From Anaerolineaceae bacterium (GTDB taxonomy: Bacteria > Chloroflexota > Anaerolineae > Aggregatilineales > Phototrophicaceae), in the NCBI GenBank assembly GCA_028818375.1, contig JAPPOB010000010.1:372001-436000 (forward strand): a DNA stretch of 64,000 nucleotides, in the 5' to 3' direction. Below are positions 20,150 through 28,833 of the stretch, in pieces. The notes under the pieces are model-generated. The model had not been told where the DNA came from. It did not search any database and saw only the letters and a list, made by a program, of their open reading frames with translations. Positions within the stretch are counted from its first letter, which is position 1. Each line of letters opens with the position of its first letter. Position numbers and translations under genes: made by a program.

Positions 20150-21337
20150 TTGGCCAACATTCAGAGAAATCTACGGCGTCAGGTCTATCTGGACCATTCG
20201 GCCTCAACGCCTGTCGACGACAGGGTGCTGGACGCCATGTTGCCCTGGTTTACGCAGGACTTTGGCAACGCCTCGTCTCTGCACGGGCCAGGACGCAAGG
20301 CAGAGCAGGCGATCGAGGACGCGCGCGAAACCGTGGCGCGAATCCTCAACTGTCAACCCCGTGAAATTGTGTTCAACGGCGGGGGCACGGAAGGCGACAA
20401 TCATGCCATTCGTGGCGGCGCATGGCACATGCGCCAGGCAGGCCATGGTGCGCACCTCGTCAGCAGCCCCGTAGAGCACAGCGCAGTCGGGGAAACACTG
20501 GCCCGGCTGTCCGGGGTCCAAGGCTTTACGTACAGCCTGACGCCTGTCGATCGCTACGGCCGCTGTACGCCGGACGCATTTCTTGCAACCTGCCGCTCCG
20601 ATACAGTGTTGGCAAGCCTCATGCTGGCCAACAACGAGGTCGGTAGCCTGCAGCCCGTGTCGGAACTGGCCGGGCTGGCGCGTGAGCGGGGGATCCTGTT
20701 TCATAGCGATGCCGTCCAGGCCGCCGGGCAACTGCCGCTCGACGTTGCCGAACTCGGTGTTGACCTGCTCAGCATTTCCGGTCACAAGTTTTACGGTCCG
20801 AAGGGGGTTGGAGCGCTTTACCTGCGCAGCGGAATCCCCCTTGAATCAATTCAGACGGGCGGCAGTCACGAAGACGGGCGCCGGGCGGGAACGCATAATA
20901 CTCCACTCATCGTCGGCCTCGCACGGGCACTGGAACTTGCGGAACAGGAAAGGGAGGAGCACGTCGCCCGCTTCCGACGCATGCGCGATCTCTTGATCGA
21001 CCAGGTCCTGCTGCGAGTGCCTGGCTCGGAACTTAGCGGACATCCGGTCGAGCGCCTCCCCGGGCATGCCAGCCTTGTGCTGGATGGCATGGACAGCGGA
21101 ACCTTACTCATGCATCTGGACGTCAACGGCGTGGCGGCCAGCAGCGGCTCGGCCTGTAAGACGGGAAACCCGGAGCCCTCCGCCGTTTTGCTGGCGATGG
21201 GCTACAACGAGCGCCAGGCGACCGGCGGCTTGCGCCTCACAGTGGGCCGCAGCACCAATGAAGAAGACATTGACTATGCCGTGACCGTGTTGGCAAACTC
21301 GGTGGAGAAACTGCGGAGCCTGGTGGCAGCGACATGA
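20150..21337 (+). CDS. cysteine desulfurase (IscS/NifS type)
   Basis: PLP enzyme that moves sulfur from cysteine to a persulfide. Segments: VYLDHSASTPVD, TEGDNHAIRG, SGHKFYGPKG with the PLP lysine near residue 213, and the loop SSGSACKTGNPEPS with the catalytic cysteine near 335. 395 residues. The start is taken as the TTG at 20150 because no ATG precedes the conserved region; SD is weak. Its stop overlaps the mnmA start (ATGA). Like Bacillus yrvO-mnmA, it probably supplies sulfur mainly for tRNA 2-thiouridine. Confidence 0.93.
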   Translation: MANIQRNLRRQVYLDHSASTPVDDRVLDAMLPWFTQDFGNASSLHGPGRKAEQAIEDARETVARILNCQPREIVFNGGGTEGDNHAIRGGAWHMRQAGHGAHLVSSPVEHSAVGETLARLSGVQGFTYSLTPVDRYGRCTPDAFLATCRSDTVLASLMLANNEVGSLQPVSELAGLARERGILFHSDAVQAAGQLPLDVAELGVDLLSISGHKFYGPKGVGALYLRSGIPLESIQTGGSHEDGRRAGTHNTPLIVGLARALELAEQEREEHVARFRRMRDLLIDQVLLRVPGSELSGHPVERLPGHASLVLDGMDSGTLLMHLDVNGVAASSGSACKTGNPEPSAVLLAMGYNERQATGGLRLTVGRSTNEEDIDYAVTVLANSVEKLRSLVAAT

Positions 21338-22413
21338 ACAAACGGGTCGTCGTCGCGATGAGCGGCGGTGTGGACAGTTCGGTGGCCGCAGCCCTGCTTA
21401 AGCAGCGGGGTTACGAAGTCATCGGCATGATGATGCGCTTGTGGGCCGAACCTTCAGAGAACGGGCCGGCCCACAACCGCTGTTGCACACCTGGCCAAAT
21501 GGCGGATGCGCGCAGAATCGCGAACCTGCTTGACATACCCTTTTACGTACTGGACACGAGAGAAGTCTTTCGCCGGCAAATCGTGGACTTCTTCGTGGAA
21601 GGGCATCGCCGCGGTGTCACACCCAATCCCTGTCTCGAATGCAACCGGCATATTCGCTTTGACTGGCTGCAGGGTCATGCGCTGGCCCTCGATGCCGACT
21701 ATCTGGCGACCGGCCACCACGCGCGCATCCGTCACGGCCCGGACGGCAGGCATCAGTTGCTGCGCGCGGTTGACCGGCAAAAAGACCAAAGTTACGTGCT
21801 CAGCGTACTGGGGCAGAAGCAACTGGCGCACACCCTGTTTCCGATCGGCGACTATTGCAAGTCTGACGTGCGGGAACTGGCACGGGAATTCGGCCTTCCC
21901 ACCGCCGCCAAACAGGACAGTCAGGACCTTTGCTTTCTCGGCGACGGCGACTATCGGCGTTTCCTGCGTGATCACAACCCGGAGCTGTTAAGGGCCGGAC
22001 CGGTGCTGCGGCGCGATGGCACGCAACTGGGTGAACACAGCGGGCTGGCCAATTACACCATCGGCCAGCGCCGGGGGCTCGGAATCAACTCGCCCGTGCC
22101 CATGTACGTCGTGGACAAACAGGCGCGCGACAATGCCCTGATCGTGGCTGAACGTGAAGAGCAGGGCGCGCGGCGATTGCAGGCGGAGCGTTTCAACTGG
22201 GTTGCCGGACGCCCGCCGGACGAAAAGTTCCTCGCCGCCGTCAGCATCCGCTATGGCGCCAGGCCGCAGTTCGCGACGGTGACTCCTCTCGACCATTCCA
22301 TGGTTGACGTCGTATTTGAACAACCGCAGGTCGGCGTGGCGCCGGGCCAGGCTGCCGTGGTTTACGCCGACGAAATCTGCCTGGGTGGCGGCGTTATTCG
22401 CTCAGCCGAATAA
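21334..22413 (+). CDS. mnmA: tRNA-specific 2-thiouridylase MnmA
   Basis: Adds sulfur to U34 of tRNAs for Glu, Gln and Lys. The ATP-pyrophosphatase P-loop SGGVDSSVAAALL is at residues 10-22, the catalytic nucleophile C100 in NPCLECN, and the persulfide-forming C200 in SQDLCFLGDGDY. GQRRGLGI and the C-terminal beta-barrel follow. 359 residues, standard. Coupled by a four-base overlap to the desulfurase that supplies its sulfur. Confidence 0.97.
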   Translation: MNKRVVVAMSGGVDSSVAAALLKQRGYEVIGMMMRLWAEPSENGPAHNRCCTPGQMADARRIANLLDIPFYVLDTREVFRRQIVDFFVEGHRRGVTPNPCLECNRHIRFDWLQGHALALDADYLATGHHARIRHGPDGRHQLLRAVDRQKDQSYVLSVLGQKQLAHTLFPIGDYCKSDVRELAREFGLPTAAKQDSQDLCFLGDGDYRRFLRDHNPELLRAGPVLRRDGTQLGEHSGLANYTIGQRRGLGINSPVPMYVVDKQARDNALIVAEREEQGARRLQAERFNWVAGRPPDEKFLAAVSIRYGARPQFATVTPLDHSMVDVVFEQPQVGVAPGQAAVVYADEICLGGGVIRSAE

Positions 22414-23130
22414 TCCAGCAGGCAACATGACTGCCTCCGATGTTCGGCTCGCCAGCAAGGCGCCAGCCAGCAGGAAGGGCGCGAGGGGCAGGGCAGATTG
22501 CTGCGTCACTCGCCCGGCCAGCAGCAGGGCTGCAGCCGCGGCGCCGGCGCCCATGATGCCCAGCAGAAGCGCCAACACAATGGATGGCCAGCCGGCGTAA
22601 AGCCCGCATACGCCCGCGAGGAGGGCATCAGCCGCGCCAAAGGGATCGATACCTGGCAGCTCACGCCGGAAACGAAGCATAAGCCGACGATAAAGCCTGC
22701 CGCCGGCGTACAGGATCGAACCAGCCAGTGTACCGGCAACGCCACCCGTTAGCACAGTCCTCAGGGCGTCAGTTTGCGCGGCCAGAGCAAGAGTCAGTGT
22801 TGCAACGAGAGCCAGCGACAGGGGAACAATTCGTCGATGTTCAATGTCGATGCCAGCAATCAGGACGAACAGTCCCAACTGCGTGATTTCCAAAAGGCTG
22901 GCAGGCGACAAATCTTCCCTGCACCGAAACTGCAGGGCGACGACCAGAAACAATATTAACGCAGCGTATAGCAAACTTCTAGGCAGGATACGACGACAGT
23001 GGAGAGTTGTCGCGAGTGAATGCCTGCTTTTGTCCCCTTCTCTCATGTTGCCTGCAGCAGGCACTATAACCGAAAGCGCTGCCACGAGAAGGCCGAGGGC
23101 AATTGCTGCCAGGAGGCAGGAACCTGACAT
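22402..23130 (-). CDS. degenerate A24 prepilin-peptidase-like membrane protein
   Basis: Polytopic membrane protein of 242 residues with about seven hydrophobic helices. It looks like the peptidase half of type IV prepilin peptidase: the first active-site aspartate is in AGIDIEHRRIVP (D95) and the second in DPFGAADALLAG (D168). The canonical GxGD is here GAAD (165-168), so the flexible glycine is lost and activity is uncertain. The N-terminal methylase zinc motif (paired CxxC) is absent. No pilin genes are in the window. Last gene of the five-gene operon 25317-22402, four bases after the JAMM gene; its 3' end overlaps mnmA by 12 bases. Confidence 0.65.
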   Translation of the reverse strand: MSGSCLLAAIALGLLVAALSVIVPAAGNMREGDKSRHSLATTLHCRRILPRSLLYAALILFLVVALQFRCREDLSPASLLEITQLGLFVLIAGIDIEHRRIVPLSLALVATLTLALAAQTDALRTVLTGGVAGTLAGSILYAGGRLYRRLMLRFRRELPGIDPFGAADALLAGVCGLYAGWPSIVLALLLGIMGAGAAAAALLLAGRVTQQSALPLAPFLLAGALLASRTSEAVMLPAGLFG

Positions 23131-23134
23131 GCTT

Positions 23135-23671
23135 TCAGGGGAATTTCGGTGCAGGCGGCAAGAGAGTCAACGCCAGCCACAGGGCCAGTATGACCGCCAC
23201 TGCGGCACTGGCCCAAATGGCCAGACGTTGCTGTCCGGTTTCCTCTTCTGGCAAAAGGTCCGGTGCGGAGCTGCCAATTTGCAGGGGCACGCGGTTCGCT
23301 TCGCCCGATGCGATGCGCCAGGCGCCCAGTTCAGCCTTGCCGTTGGCGAAACCAACGATCAACTGACAAACGTCGGGCCATGCGGCTGTCCGTATGTCCT
23401 CCGCAGAGGGCAGGGGCTTCCCCTCCGGATGCGAATGCCAGATGGCGCACAACTCCAGCCCTTCGCGTTCAAATTCGAACAGGGCCCGCACGAGTTGCGG
23501 GGCATCCATCTCATAGCGCTGTGAAGGCTTTGCAGCGACGTTGTCTATCGAAACAATGCGACGCGCCTTTCCGCCCTTGCCTCCCAGCAGACCGCATGCC
23601 TCCTGCGGCGCCATTGACGCCGTGTGCCGCAGCAATTGCGCAACCTGATGGTGCTCAAGTCGCAAATGCAT
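23135..23671 (-). CDS. membrane-anchored JAMM/MPN+ metalloprotease
   Basis: The JAMM metal site is complete: E24 (APQEACGLLGG) and H79-x-H81-x7-S89-x2-D92 (HSHPEGKPLPSAED). JAMM enzymes cut isopeptide bonds of ubiquitin-like tags or peptides, or process sulfur-carrier proteins such as CysO. After the catalytic domain (1-135) comes a single hydrophobic helix (about 148-172) with a short tail, so the enzyme is probably tethered with its catalytic domain in the cytoplasm. ATG at 23671 shares one base with the preceding stop. No ubiquitin-like, ThiF/MoeB or CysM gene is adjacent, so the substrate is unknown. Confidence 0.8.
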   Translation of the reverse strand: MHLRLEHHQVAQLLRHTASMAPQEACGLLGGKGGKARRIVSIDNVAAKPSQRYEMDAPQLVRALFEFEREGLELCAIWHSHPEGKPLPSAEDIRTAAWPDVCQLIVGFANGKAELGAWRIASGEANRVPLQIGSSAPDLLPEEETGQQRLAIWASAAVAVILALWLALTLLPPAPKFP

Positions 23672-24042
23672 CAAACCTCTTCCCCTGATTCGGCCGCCGG
23701 GACAAAGAAAGTCTCGATAACCTGGTGCTGCGGCGGATTGCGCGATTCATAAAAGAGAGCGACGGTCAACGTGTACAGGCCTGCCGGGTCGTCCACGTCG
23801 CGCAGGTGCAACGTGAACTCCATGTCGTTGCTCATGGTTTCAATGACGTCGAGTTCACTGACAATTCGATCGTCCTCATCGTGCGCCACCAGAATGAGAT
23901 TTGGCCGCTCATGGAAGGCTGTCAATCGCACGTGAACGCGCACGCGAATTCTGTCCGGCCAGGGCGTCGCCGAGACTTCAGTTATTCTGACTTCGTCTTT
24001 GGGGAGCGGGACCGCATCCTGCGGCAGAATCGGAATGTCCAG
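23671..24042 (-). CDS. conserved beta-rich protein, unknown function
   Basis: I do not recognise this family. About 123 residues, starting LDIPILPQDAVPLPKDEVRI, with alternating strands (RIRVRVHVRLTAF, LILVAHDEDDRIV, YTLTVALFYES) that suggest a single immunoglobulin-like or C2-like beta sandwich, and an acidic C-terminus. The frame is open to 24198, but that part overlaps the ACT-domain gene. An AGGAG sits eight bases before a CTG at 24042, which I take as a tentative start; an ATT or a further-upstream start inside the ACT gene are alternatives. Tightly packed between the ACT and JAMM genes, hence part of the same operon. Confidence 0.55.
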   Translation of the reverse strand: MDIPILPQDAVPLPKDEVRITEVSATPWPDRIRVRVHVRLTAFHERPNLILVAHDEDDRIVSELDVIETMSNDMEFTLHLRDVDDPAGLYTLTVALFYESRNPPQHQVIETFFVPAAESGEEV

Positions 24043-24055
24043 AGGATATCTCCTG

Positions 24056-24490
24056 TCAGCCCTGGCGCTGCAGGCCACGCAGTACGGCCAGCGCCTCATC
24101 CGCATGTTCGGCCATGACCAACAAGTGGTCGCGACTGAAGGAAGCAAAGGGAAGCAGGGGAATGCCGGCGTCAGCAAGCGCCGCGCTGACAGCGGCAACC
24201 AGCCCTGTCAGCTCCGGTTCCATGACCACGTTGATGGTGATGAGTTTGCAGATCTCGTCGGCAACGTCGACATCCGGCAGTCTCGCGCGGAAATTTTCCA
24301 CAGCGGCAGCGGGAAGAATCAGGGACACCTCCCTGCTGTCAACGACCATGGCGCAAAAAGGTTCGCCGATTTCGGCGACCACCCCGGCCGCTGCTGTAAT
24401 CGCGTTGGACGGAAGGCGAAGCAGCCGGTATGTCACCCCGTCGCTCTTAAAGGTGGCCGCAGCCAGCGCCTGGCTTGCTGTTTGCGTCAT
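24056..24490 (-). CDS. ACT-domain protein
   Basis: 144 residues with two ACT-like halves. The first half holds FCAMVVDSREVSLILP and the second GLVAAVSAALADAGIPLLPFASFSRDHLLV, matching the small ACT_7-type proteins that bind amino acids. ATG at 24490, with AGGAA six bases upstream overlapping the stop of the preceding gene. It probably senses an amino acid; next to a serine-kinase-like protein, serine or phosphoserine is a reasonable guess, but this is inference. Confidence 0.75.
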   Translation of the reverse strand: MTQTASQALAAATFKSDGVTYRLLRLPSNAITAAAGVVAEIGEPFCAMVVDSREVSLILPAAAVENFRARLPDVDVADEICKLITINVVMEPELTGLVAAVSAALADAGIPLLPFASFSRDHLLVMAEHADEALAVLRGLQRQG

Positions 24491-24498
24491 TGATGTTC

Positions 24499-25317
24499 CT
24501 ATTCGTCAAACTGGTAGGTCGATTCGGCGTAAAAACGCACTTCCCTGCGCGCCAGTTTTCGGCGCAGCCACTTCTGCATGTCTTCATTTTTTTGCCCGGA
24601 ACTGCGACCGTCTTCCACAAGGTGACGCACCGGATAGTTGATTTTCAGGGCACGTCCGCTGATGATATGGCGACTAACACCCGGAGGAATCCAGGCCTTT
24701 TCCCGCGCGGCAGTGACAATGTCCCTGAAAGTGACCCTGGGAAAGCGCAGCAGGGCCACCATCTCCGGGAAGTGCTCGCGCGCCTGGGACAGTTTCTCAA
24801 GTACGCTGCGATACAGCACGGCGTTGCGCTGGTATACCGCAACGATCTGACAAAGCAGGGCGTTGCGCGAGTGGGGGTCCTGGTCACCGGCCATCAGATT
24901 CATTCGGGTCCCGTCGGTCAAAAACAGGCTGGCAACCGGCTGGCCATCACTGTTTTCCTCCATAGTCAGGTCCGGCAATTCTGCCAGGCCATCAAGCAAG
25001 TCAGTTTCGGTCCAGTTGCTGACGATGTGATTCCAGGTATCCAGCTGGATCTGCCCGCTGTCCCAGTCCACAACCTGAACCGGCAGATGCGGAAATCCCA
25101 GAGCACGCAGCGCATGGCATCGGTTGGCGCCATCAAGAATGACGAAGCTCTGCTCGTCGATCGGGGCAACGACCGGCGGGTTGATGATATACTCGTCCCT
25201 TCGCAGCCGTTCCATCAACGGCAGGGAACGCTGGGAATCGTGCGATTCATGCGCATGAAGACTCTCGGCCGGCACAATCCGCAGGTCCGGCACGGGTGTG
25301 CGCAGGTTGTCTGTCAC
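24499..25317 (-). CDS. ParB/Srx-fold protein, SerK/SbnI-like (putative free serine kinase)
   Basis: The N-terminal half (about residues 10-75) has the ParB/sulfiredoxin fold seen in the ADP/ATP-dependent serine kinases SerK and SbnI: a Pro-Glu start, the paired Glu/Arg stretch HESHDSQRSLPLMERL, PPVV, and the nucleotide-binding LDGANRCHALRALG. The C-terminal part (150-272) is helical, with YPVRHLVEDG. ParB partition proteins differ in length and lack this tail, and no parA is near. GTG at 25317 is preferred (GGAG nine bases upstream); a TTG six bases earlier is too close to it. First gene of the 25317-22402 operon. Kinase activity is inferred. Confidence 0.6.
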   Translation of the reverse strand: MTDNLRTPVPDLRIVPAESLHAHESHDSQRSLPLMERLRRDEYIINPPVVAPIDEQSFVILDGANRCHALRALGFPHLPVQVVDWDSGQIQLDTWNHIVSNWTETDLLDGLAELPDLTMEENSDGQPVASLFLTDGTRMNLMAGDQDPHSRNALLCQIVAVYQRNAVLYRSVLEKLSQAREHFPEMVALLRFPRVTFRDIVTAAREKAWIPPGVSRHIISGRALKINYPVRHLVEDGRSSGQKNEDMQKWLRRKLARREVRFYAESTYQFDE

Positions 25318-25384
25318 GCTCAAGAACTCCAGACTAACCGAATTGAGCGTAGCACAAGACTCGGGCAGAGTGCAAAGGGGAGCG

Positions 25385-25924
25385 ATGGGCGCAGCCCTGC
25401 AAGGCGCGGACGATCACCGGGGACGTTGGTTGACGGTTCCGCGTACCGTCGCCTTTGTATGCCATGGAGAGTCGGTGTTGATGATCAAACGGCGGAAGGA
25501 CAGCCGCATCTACCCTGGCTGCTATAACGGAGTGGGCGGCCACCTGGAACGGGACGAAGATCCAGCCTCTGGCGTTCTTAGAGAAATTTCCGAAGAGACC
25601 GGACTGGAAGTCTCGCAATTGCGACTGCGCGCTATCTACAACATTGATCCCGGGGGACAACCTGGCGTCCTGTTGTTTGTCTTCACCTGCGCCTGCGATA
25701 GTCCAGTTACCCCAGGCCCCACGCAAGAGGGTGAATTGCAGTGGGTATCACGAGAGGACCTTCAGTCCCTGCCACTGGTCGAGGACTTGCCACAAATGTT
25801 GCCATTGATTCTTGATATGGCAGACGATGCTGCTCCGCTCTTCGTGCACTCCAGTTACGATCGCAACGACAAACTGCAACTGCGCATTTCACAGGTGGGT
25901 ACTGACGTCGGCCAGTTCCAGTGA
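25385..25924 (+). CDS. NUDIX hydrolase
   Basis: Hydrolyses nucleoside diphosphates linked to another group, possibly oxidised dGTP. The NUDIX box GxxxxxExxxxxxxREUxEExGU is complete: GGHLERDEDPASG then VLREISEETGLEV (about residues 51-75). Preceded by RKDSRIYPGCYNGVG, as in MutT/8-oxo-dGTPase-like members. ATG at 25385 with GGGGAG upstream gives 179 residues; the frame is open from 25298 without better signals. Divergent from the SerK-like gene. Its stop overlaps the next start (GTGA). Confidence 0.88.
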   Translation: MGAALQGADDHRGRWLTVPRTVAFVCHGESVLMIKRRKDSRIYPGCYNGVGGHLERDEDPASGVLREISEETGLEVSQLRLRAIYNIDPGGQPGVLLFVFTCACDSPVTPGPTQEGELQWVSREDLQSLPLVEDLPQMLPLILDMADDAAPLFVHSSYDRNDKLQLRISQVGTDVGQFQ

Positions 25925-26328
25925 AGGGCCGGCGCACCATGAGATCGGCCGCACGGCGTTTGTTTCGCCTGTTCTTTGTGGTGTTTTGGCTGATATTGAT
26001 TTCCACTCCCTGTCTGGCGCTTGCGCTGGCATCCCAGGGGGAAATCCGTCTGCGCAGCGGTCCCGCACCGGAAGAAGAGTTGCGATTGTGGCTCGTGCAG
26101 GACGCTCAACGCGCGGGACTCGCCATTTCCCACGTTTCGCGGCACGATTATGAACTCAGGAAGTGCTTTCAGACAGAGGCGCGTTTCCTGCTGTGGCGTG
26201 GCCAGCAACTGGATGAAGAGACGGCCACCACGTTCTGCAGTTGCTACAACAAACAGGACGAGACATTTCAGCAGCAGGAGATCATCACTGGCTCCTGCCC
26301 CGCGCCTGGCGAAGAAGCCGATGACTGA
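25921..26328 (+). CDS. small secreted or membrane-anchored cysteine-containing protein
   Basis: Not recognised. 135 residues: a basic start, one hydrophobic segment (about 13-38) that could be a signal peptide or anchor, then an outside domain with four cysteines (RKCFQ, TFCSCYN, GSCPAP) that could form two disulfides. GTG at 25921 overlaps the NUDIX stop by four bases; an ATG six codons later is an alternative. Its 3' end overlaps the next gene by eight bases, so the two are co-translated. Confidence 0.5.
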   Translation: MKGRRTMRSAARRLFRLFFVVFWLILISTPCLALALASQGEIRLRSGPAPEEELRLWLVQDAQRAGLAISHVSRHDYELRKCFQTEARFLLWRGQQLDEETATTFCSCYNKQDETFQQQEIITGSCPAPGEEADD

Positions 26329-26632
26329 GCTGATTCAGTCTCTGGACCCCAACAATCCGCTGGTTCTGGCCGGGGCCTGCGCCCTGCTGTGCGTGGCCGG
26401 ACTCGCCCTGTCTCTGGGCATGCAGGCGCTTGGTGGCGTTCTCGAACTCATCAGCGGACTGGCTGCCTTATTAATGGAATTGTTGTCGGGCGGGCCAGTC
26501 GCCTGGTGCGGCTGCCTGGCGCTTGTCGTGCTCCTGGTGGGTGGCGGCGTCGTGGCAGTGATGCTTATTCAGGGCCTGGCCGCCTGTGGCACACCCGAGG
26601 CGATCAATTTTTGCGCCCTGATCGGTCGCTGA
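26321..26632 (+). CDS. small hydrophobic membrane protein
   Basis: Not recognised. 103 residues with three hydrophobic helices (about 15-40, 42-60, 64-85) and cysteines at GACALLC, WCGC, AACG and NFCAL. ATG at 26321, inside the end of the preceding gene. The longer open frame from 26021 runs antisense-like through that gene and is rejected. Pairs with the upstream cysteine-bearing protein, perhaps as a membrane partner. Confidence 0.5.
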   Translation: MTELIQSLDPNNPLVLAGACALLCVAGLALSLGMQALGGVLELISGLAALLMELLSGGPVAWCGCLALVVLLVGGGVVAVMLIQGLAACGTPEAINFCALIGR

Positions 26633-26639
26633 AAGTTCG

Positions 26640-27497
26640 TCAGCACAACAACTCCGGAATTTGCTCCGGGTTTTCCGCAACACGGGCGCCGGCATTGCGC
26701 AGCGCATCGATCTTGCTGGCTGCCGTGCCTTCACTGCCCTCAATGATGGCGCCGGCATGACCCATGCGCGTGCCCTCCGGTGCGCTGGCCCCGGCAATGA
26801 AAGCGGCTACCGGCTTTGTCATGTGCTCCCGAATGAATTCGGCAGCGTCGATTTCCGCGCGCCCGCCGATTTCACCGAGGATGGCAACCTTTTCCGTTTG
26901 CGGGTCTTCTTCAAACAGGCGCAGGACATCGACAAAACTCGTGCCGATGATGGGGTCGCCACCGATTCCGATGCAGGTCGTCTGGCCCATGCCGGCCTGG
27001 GAAAGCGCGTAGACGACCTCATAGGTCAGGGTGCCGCTGCGCGAGACGACGCCGACGTTTCCAGGCGTCGCGATGAAACCCGGCATGATGCCGATTTTGG
27101 CCAACCCCGGGGAAAGCAACCCCGGGCAATTGGGACCGACAAGGCGGCAGCCCGTCTGGTTCAAATGGTGCATAACCTTCATCATCTCCCGCACAGGGAT
27201 GAATTCGGTAAGGCACACGACAAGTCGAATGCCGGCAAAGGCGGCTTCACAAATGGCATCCGGTGCAAATGCCGCCGGCACAGCGACCAGGCTGACGTCC
27301 GCGCCCGTGACCCTGACGGCGCTTTCGACCGTATCAAAGACGGGTTTGCCCTCAAACCATTCGCCACCCTTGCCCGGTGTCACACCACCAGCAACGGCAG
27401 TGCCGTATTCGATCATCTTGCGCGTGTGAAAGCCACCTTCACGTCCTGTGATACCCTGGACGATGACGCTGCTGTTTTCGTCAACAAGAATGCTCAT
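26640..27497 (-). CDS. sucD: succinate-CoA ligase, alpha subunit
   Basis: TCA-cycle enzyme making ATP or GTP from succinyl-CoA. The CoA-binding Rossmann domain starts [17 protein letters not shown], followed by [11 protein letters not shown], the catalytic phospho-histidine in GHAGAIIEG and TRMGHAGA near residue 245. 285 residues, standard. ATG one base after the sucC stop. Ends seven bases from the convergent membrane-protein gene. Confidence 0.97.
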   Translation of the reverse strand: MSILVDENSSVIVQGITGREGGFHTRKMIEYGTAVAGGVTPGKGGEWFEGKPVFDTVESAVRVTGADVSLVAVPAAFAPDAICEAAFAGIRLVVCLTEFIPVREMMKVMHHLNQTGCRLVGPNCPGLLSPGLAKIGIMPGFIATPGNVGVVSRSGTLTYEVVYALSQAGMGQTTCIGIGGDPIIGTSFVDVLRLFEEDPQTEKVAILGEIGGRAEIDAAEFIREHMTKPVAAFIAGASAPEGTRMGHAGAIIEGSEGTAASKIDALRNAGARVAENPEQIPELLC

Positions 27498-27498
27498 G

Positions 27499-28659
27499 TC
27501 AAAGATCGTTTTCCGCAGCGTCCACTGCCATGCGAGCCGCTTCGGTCAGGGTGCCTGCCGCATGGATGCCGGACAGCCCGGCATCGTTGATGATACGCCT
27601 GCCTTCATCTGCGTTGGTCCCCTGCAGCCGAATTATCATGGGCACCTTCAACTGAACTTCCTCACAGGCTGTGAGAATGCCGCGGGCGACTTCGTCACCG
27701 CGGGTGATGCCGCCAAAAATGTTGCAAAGCACAACTTTCACATTCTCGTCGGAAAGGATTATTCGCAGGGCGGTCGCGACGGTATCGGCCCTGGCACCGC
27801 CGCCAATGTCCAAAAAGTTGGCGGGGCCGATGCCGCGGGCCTCCCCGTAGAGCAGGGTCATGTCCATGGTGGTCATGGCCAGACCGGCGCCATTCACCAT
27901 GCACCCGATTTGACCGTCGAGGCGGACATAACTGATCCCGGCTTCCCGGGCCATGGTCTCCGCCCCGGACAGTTCGGAGGAATCATGCAGGGCTGCCAGT
28001 TGTGGCTGTCGGGGCAGGGCGTTGTCATCGATCACCATTTTGCCATCCAGCGCCAGCAGGGAGTCGTCTTCGGTAATGACAAGCGGGTTGATTTCGGCCA
28101 GCTCGGCGTCGCTTTCTTCAAAACACCGCACGAGTGCTGCCACGATCTGGCCGAACGCACGCCAGTGCTTTCGCGGCAAATCCATGGCGCTGGCCAGCCT
28201 GACCGCCTGAAACGTGAACAGGCCGGCGACGGGGTCCACATGTTCCCGAACAATCGCTTCGGGCCTGAGACGGTTGATTTCTTCAATCTCAACGCCGCCT
28301 TCAGCCGAAGCCATCAGGACGGGTCTCGCTTCCGCCCGGTCGTTGGCGATTCCCAGATAGATTTCCTGGGCGATGCTGGCTGCCGGATCAATCAGGACAG
28401 ACCGAACCCTGTGCCCCTTGATTTGCATGCCGAGGATGGCACTGGCGTGATCGCGAGCTTCTTCCGGCGTGTTTGCCAGCCTTATGCCGCCAGCCTTGCC
28501 ACGCCCGCCTGCCAGCACCTGCGCCTTGACCACGACCGCACAGCAGGCTTGCCGGGCCAGGGCAAAGGTTTCGTCGGGGGTATGGGCCACCTCGCCCATT
28601 GGCACGGGAATGCCGAATTCCGCAAAGCGGGCCTTGGACTGATATTCGTGGAGATTCAA
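27499..28659 (-). CDS. sucC: succinate-CoA ligase (ADP-forming), beta subunit
   Basis: ATP-grasp subunit that binds nucleotide and succinate. Start [39 protein letters not shown] (phosphate loop), AEINPLVI and the C-terminal CoA-ligase fold with LDIGGGA and [13 protein letters not shown]. 386 residues. Start is TTG at 28659 with GAGGG just upstream; the ATG further upstream is out of frame. Forms an operon with sucD. Confidence 0.97.
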   Translation of the reverse strand: MNLHEYQSKARFAEFGIPVPMGEVAHTPDETFALARQACCAVVVKAQVLAGGRGKAGGIRLANTPEEARDHASAILGMQIKGHRVRSVLIDPAASIAQEIYLGIANDRAEARPVLMASAEGGVEIEEINRLRPEAIVREHVDPVAGLFTFQAVRLASAMDLPRKHWRAFGQIVAALVRCFEESDAELAEINPLVITEDDSLLALDGKMVIDDNALPRQPQLAALHDSSELSGAETMAREAGISYVRLDGQIGCMVNGAGLAMTTMDMTLLYGEARGIGPANFLDIGGGARADTVATALRIILSDENVKVVLCNIFGGITRGDEVARGILTACEEVQLKVPMIIRLQGTNADEGRRIINDAGLSGIHAAGTLTEAARMAVDAAENDL

Positions 28660-28697
28660 AATCCCTCATCTTGAGGCAGGCTGCCAGGCACCTGTGA

Positions 28698-28727
28698 AGT
28701 ATAGCGCAAACAGGGGCGGGGACTCAA
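28698..28727 (-). promoter_or_regulatory. promoter of sucCD (TTGAGT-18-TATACT)
   Basis: -35 TTGAGT at 28727-28722 and -10 TATACT at 28703-28698 on the minus strand. They predict a leader of about 30 bases before the sucC TTG. Confidence 0.55.
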
Positions 28728-28766
28728 TCGCCTCTTTCCAAATATGGCGCAAATCTTCCTGGAGCT

Positions 28767-28775
28767 TGGTATAAT
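28767..28775 (+). promoter_or_regulatory. extended -10 promoter (TGGTATAAT)
   Basis: Perfect TATAAT at 28770-28775 preceded by TGG, 58 bases before the LysM gene start. Divergent from the sucCD promoter in the same 174-base gap. Confidence 0.55.
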
Positions 28776-28833
28776 GTCTTAAGTCTTTCCAATTGGTGAC
28801 CATTCACTTTCAGTCAGCTGGCCGGATGTGACA

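Noticed and set aside
24043..24198. N-terminal extension of the beta-rich protein
   Set aside because: It overlaps the ACT-domain gene and is low in family-like content; the ribosome site near 24050 supports a later start.
24499..25317. Chromosome partition protein ParB (with a nearby origin)
   Set aside because: The N-terminal domain has the ParB fold, but no parA, no helix-turn-helix domain and no parS sites are present; SerK/SbnI-like is the better fit.
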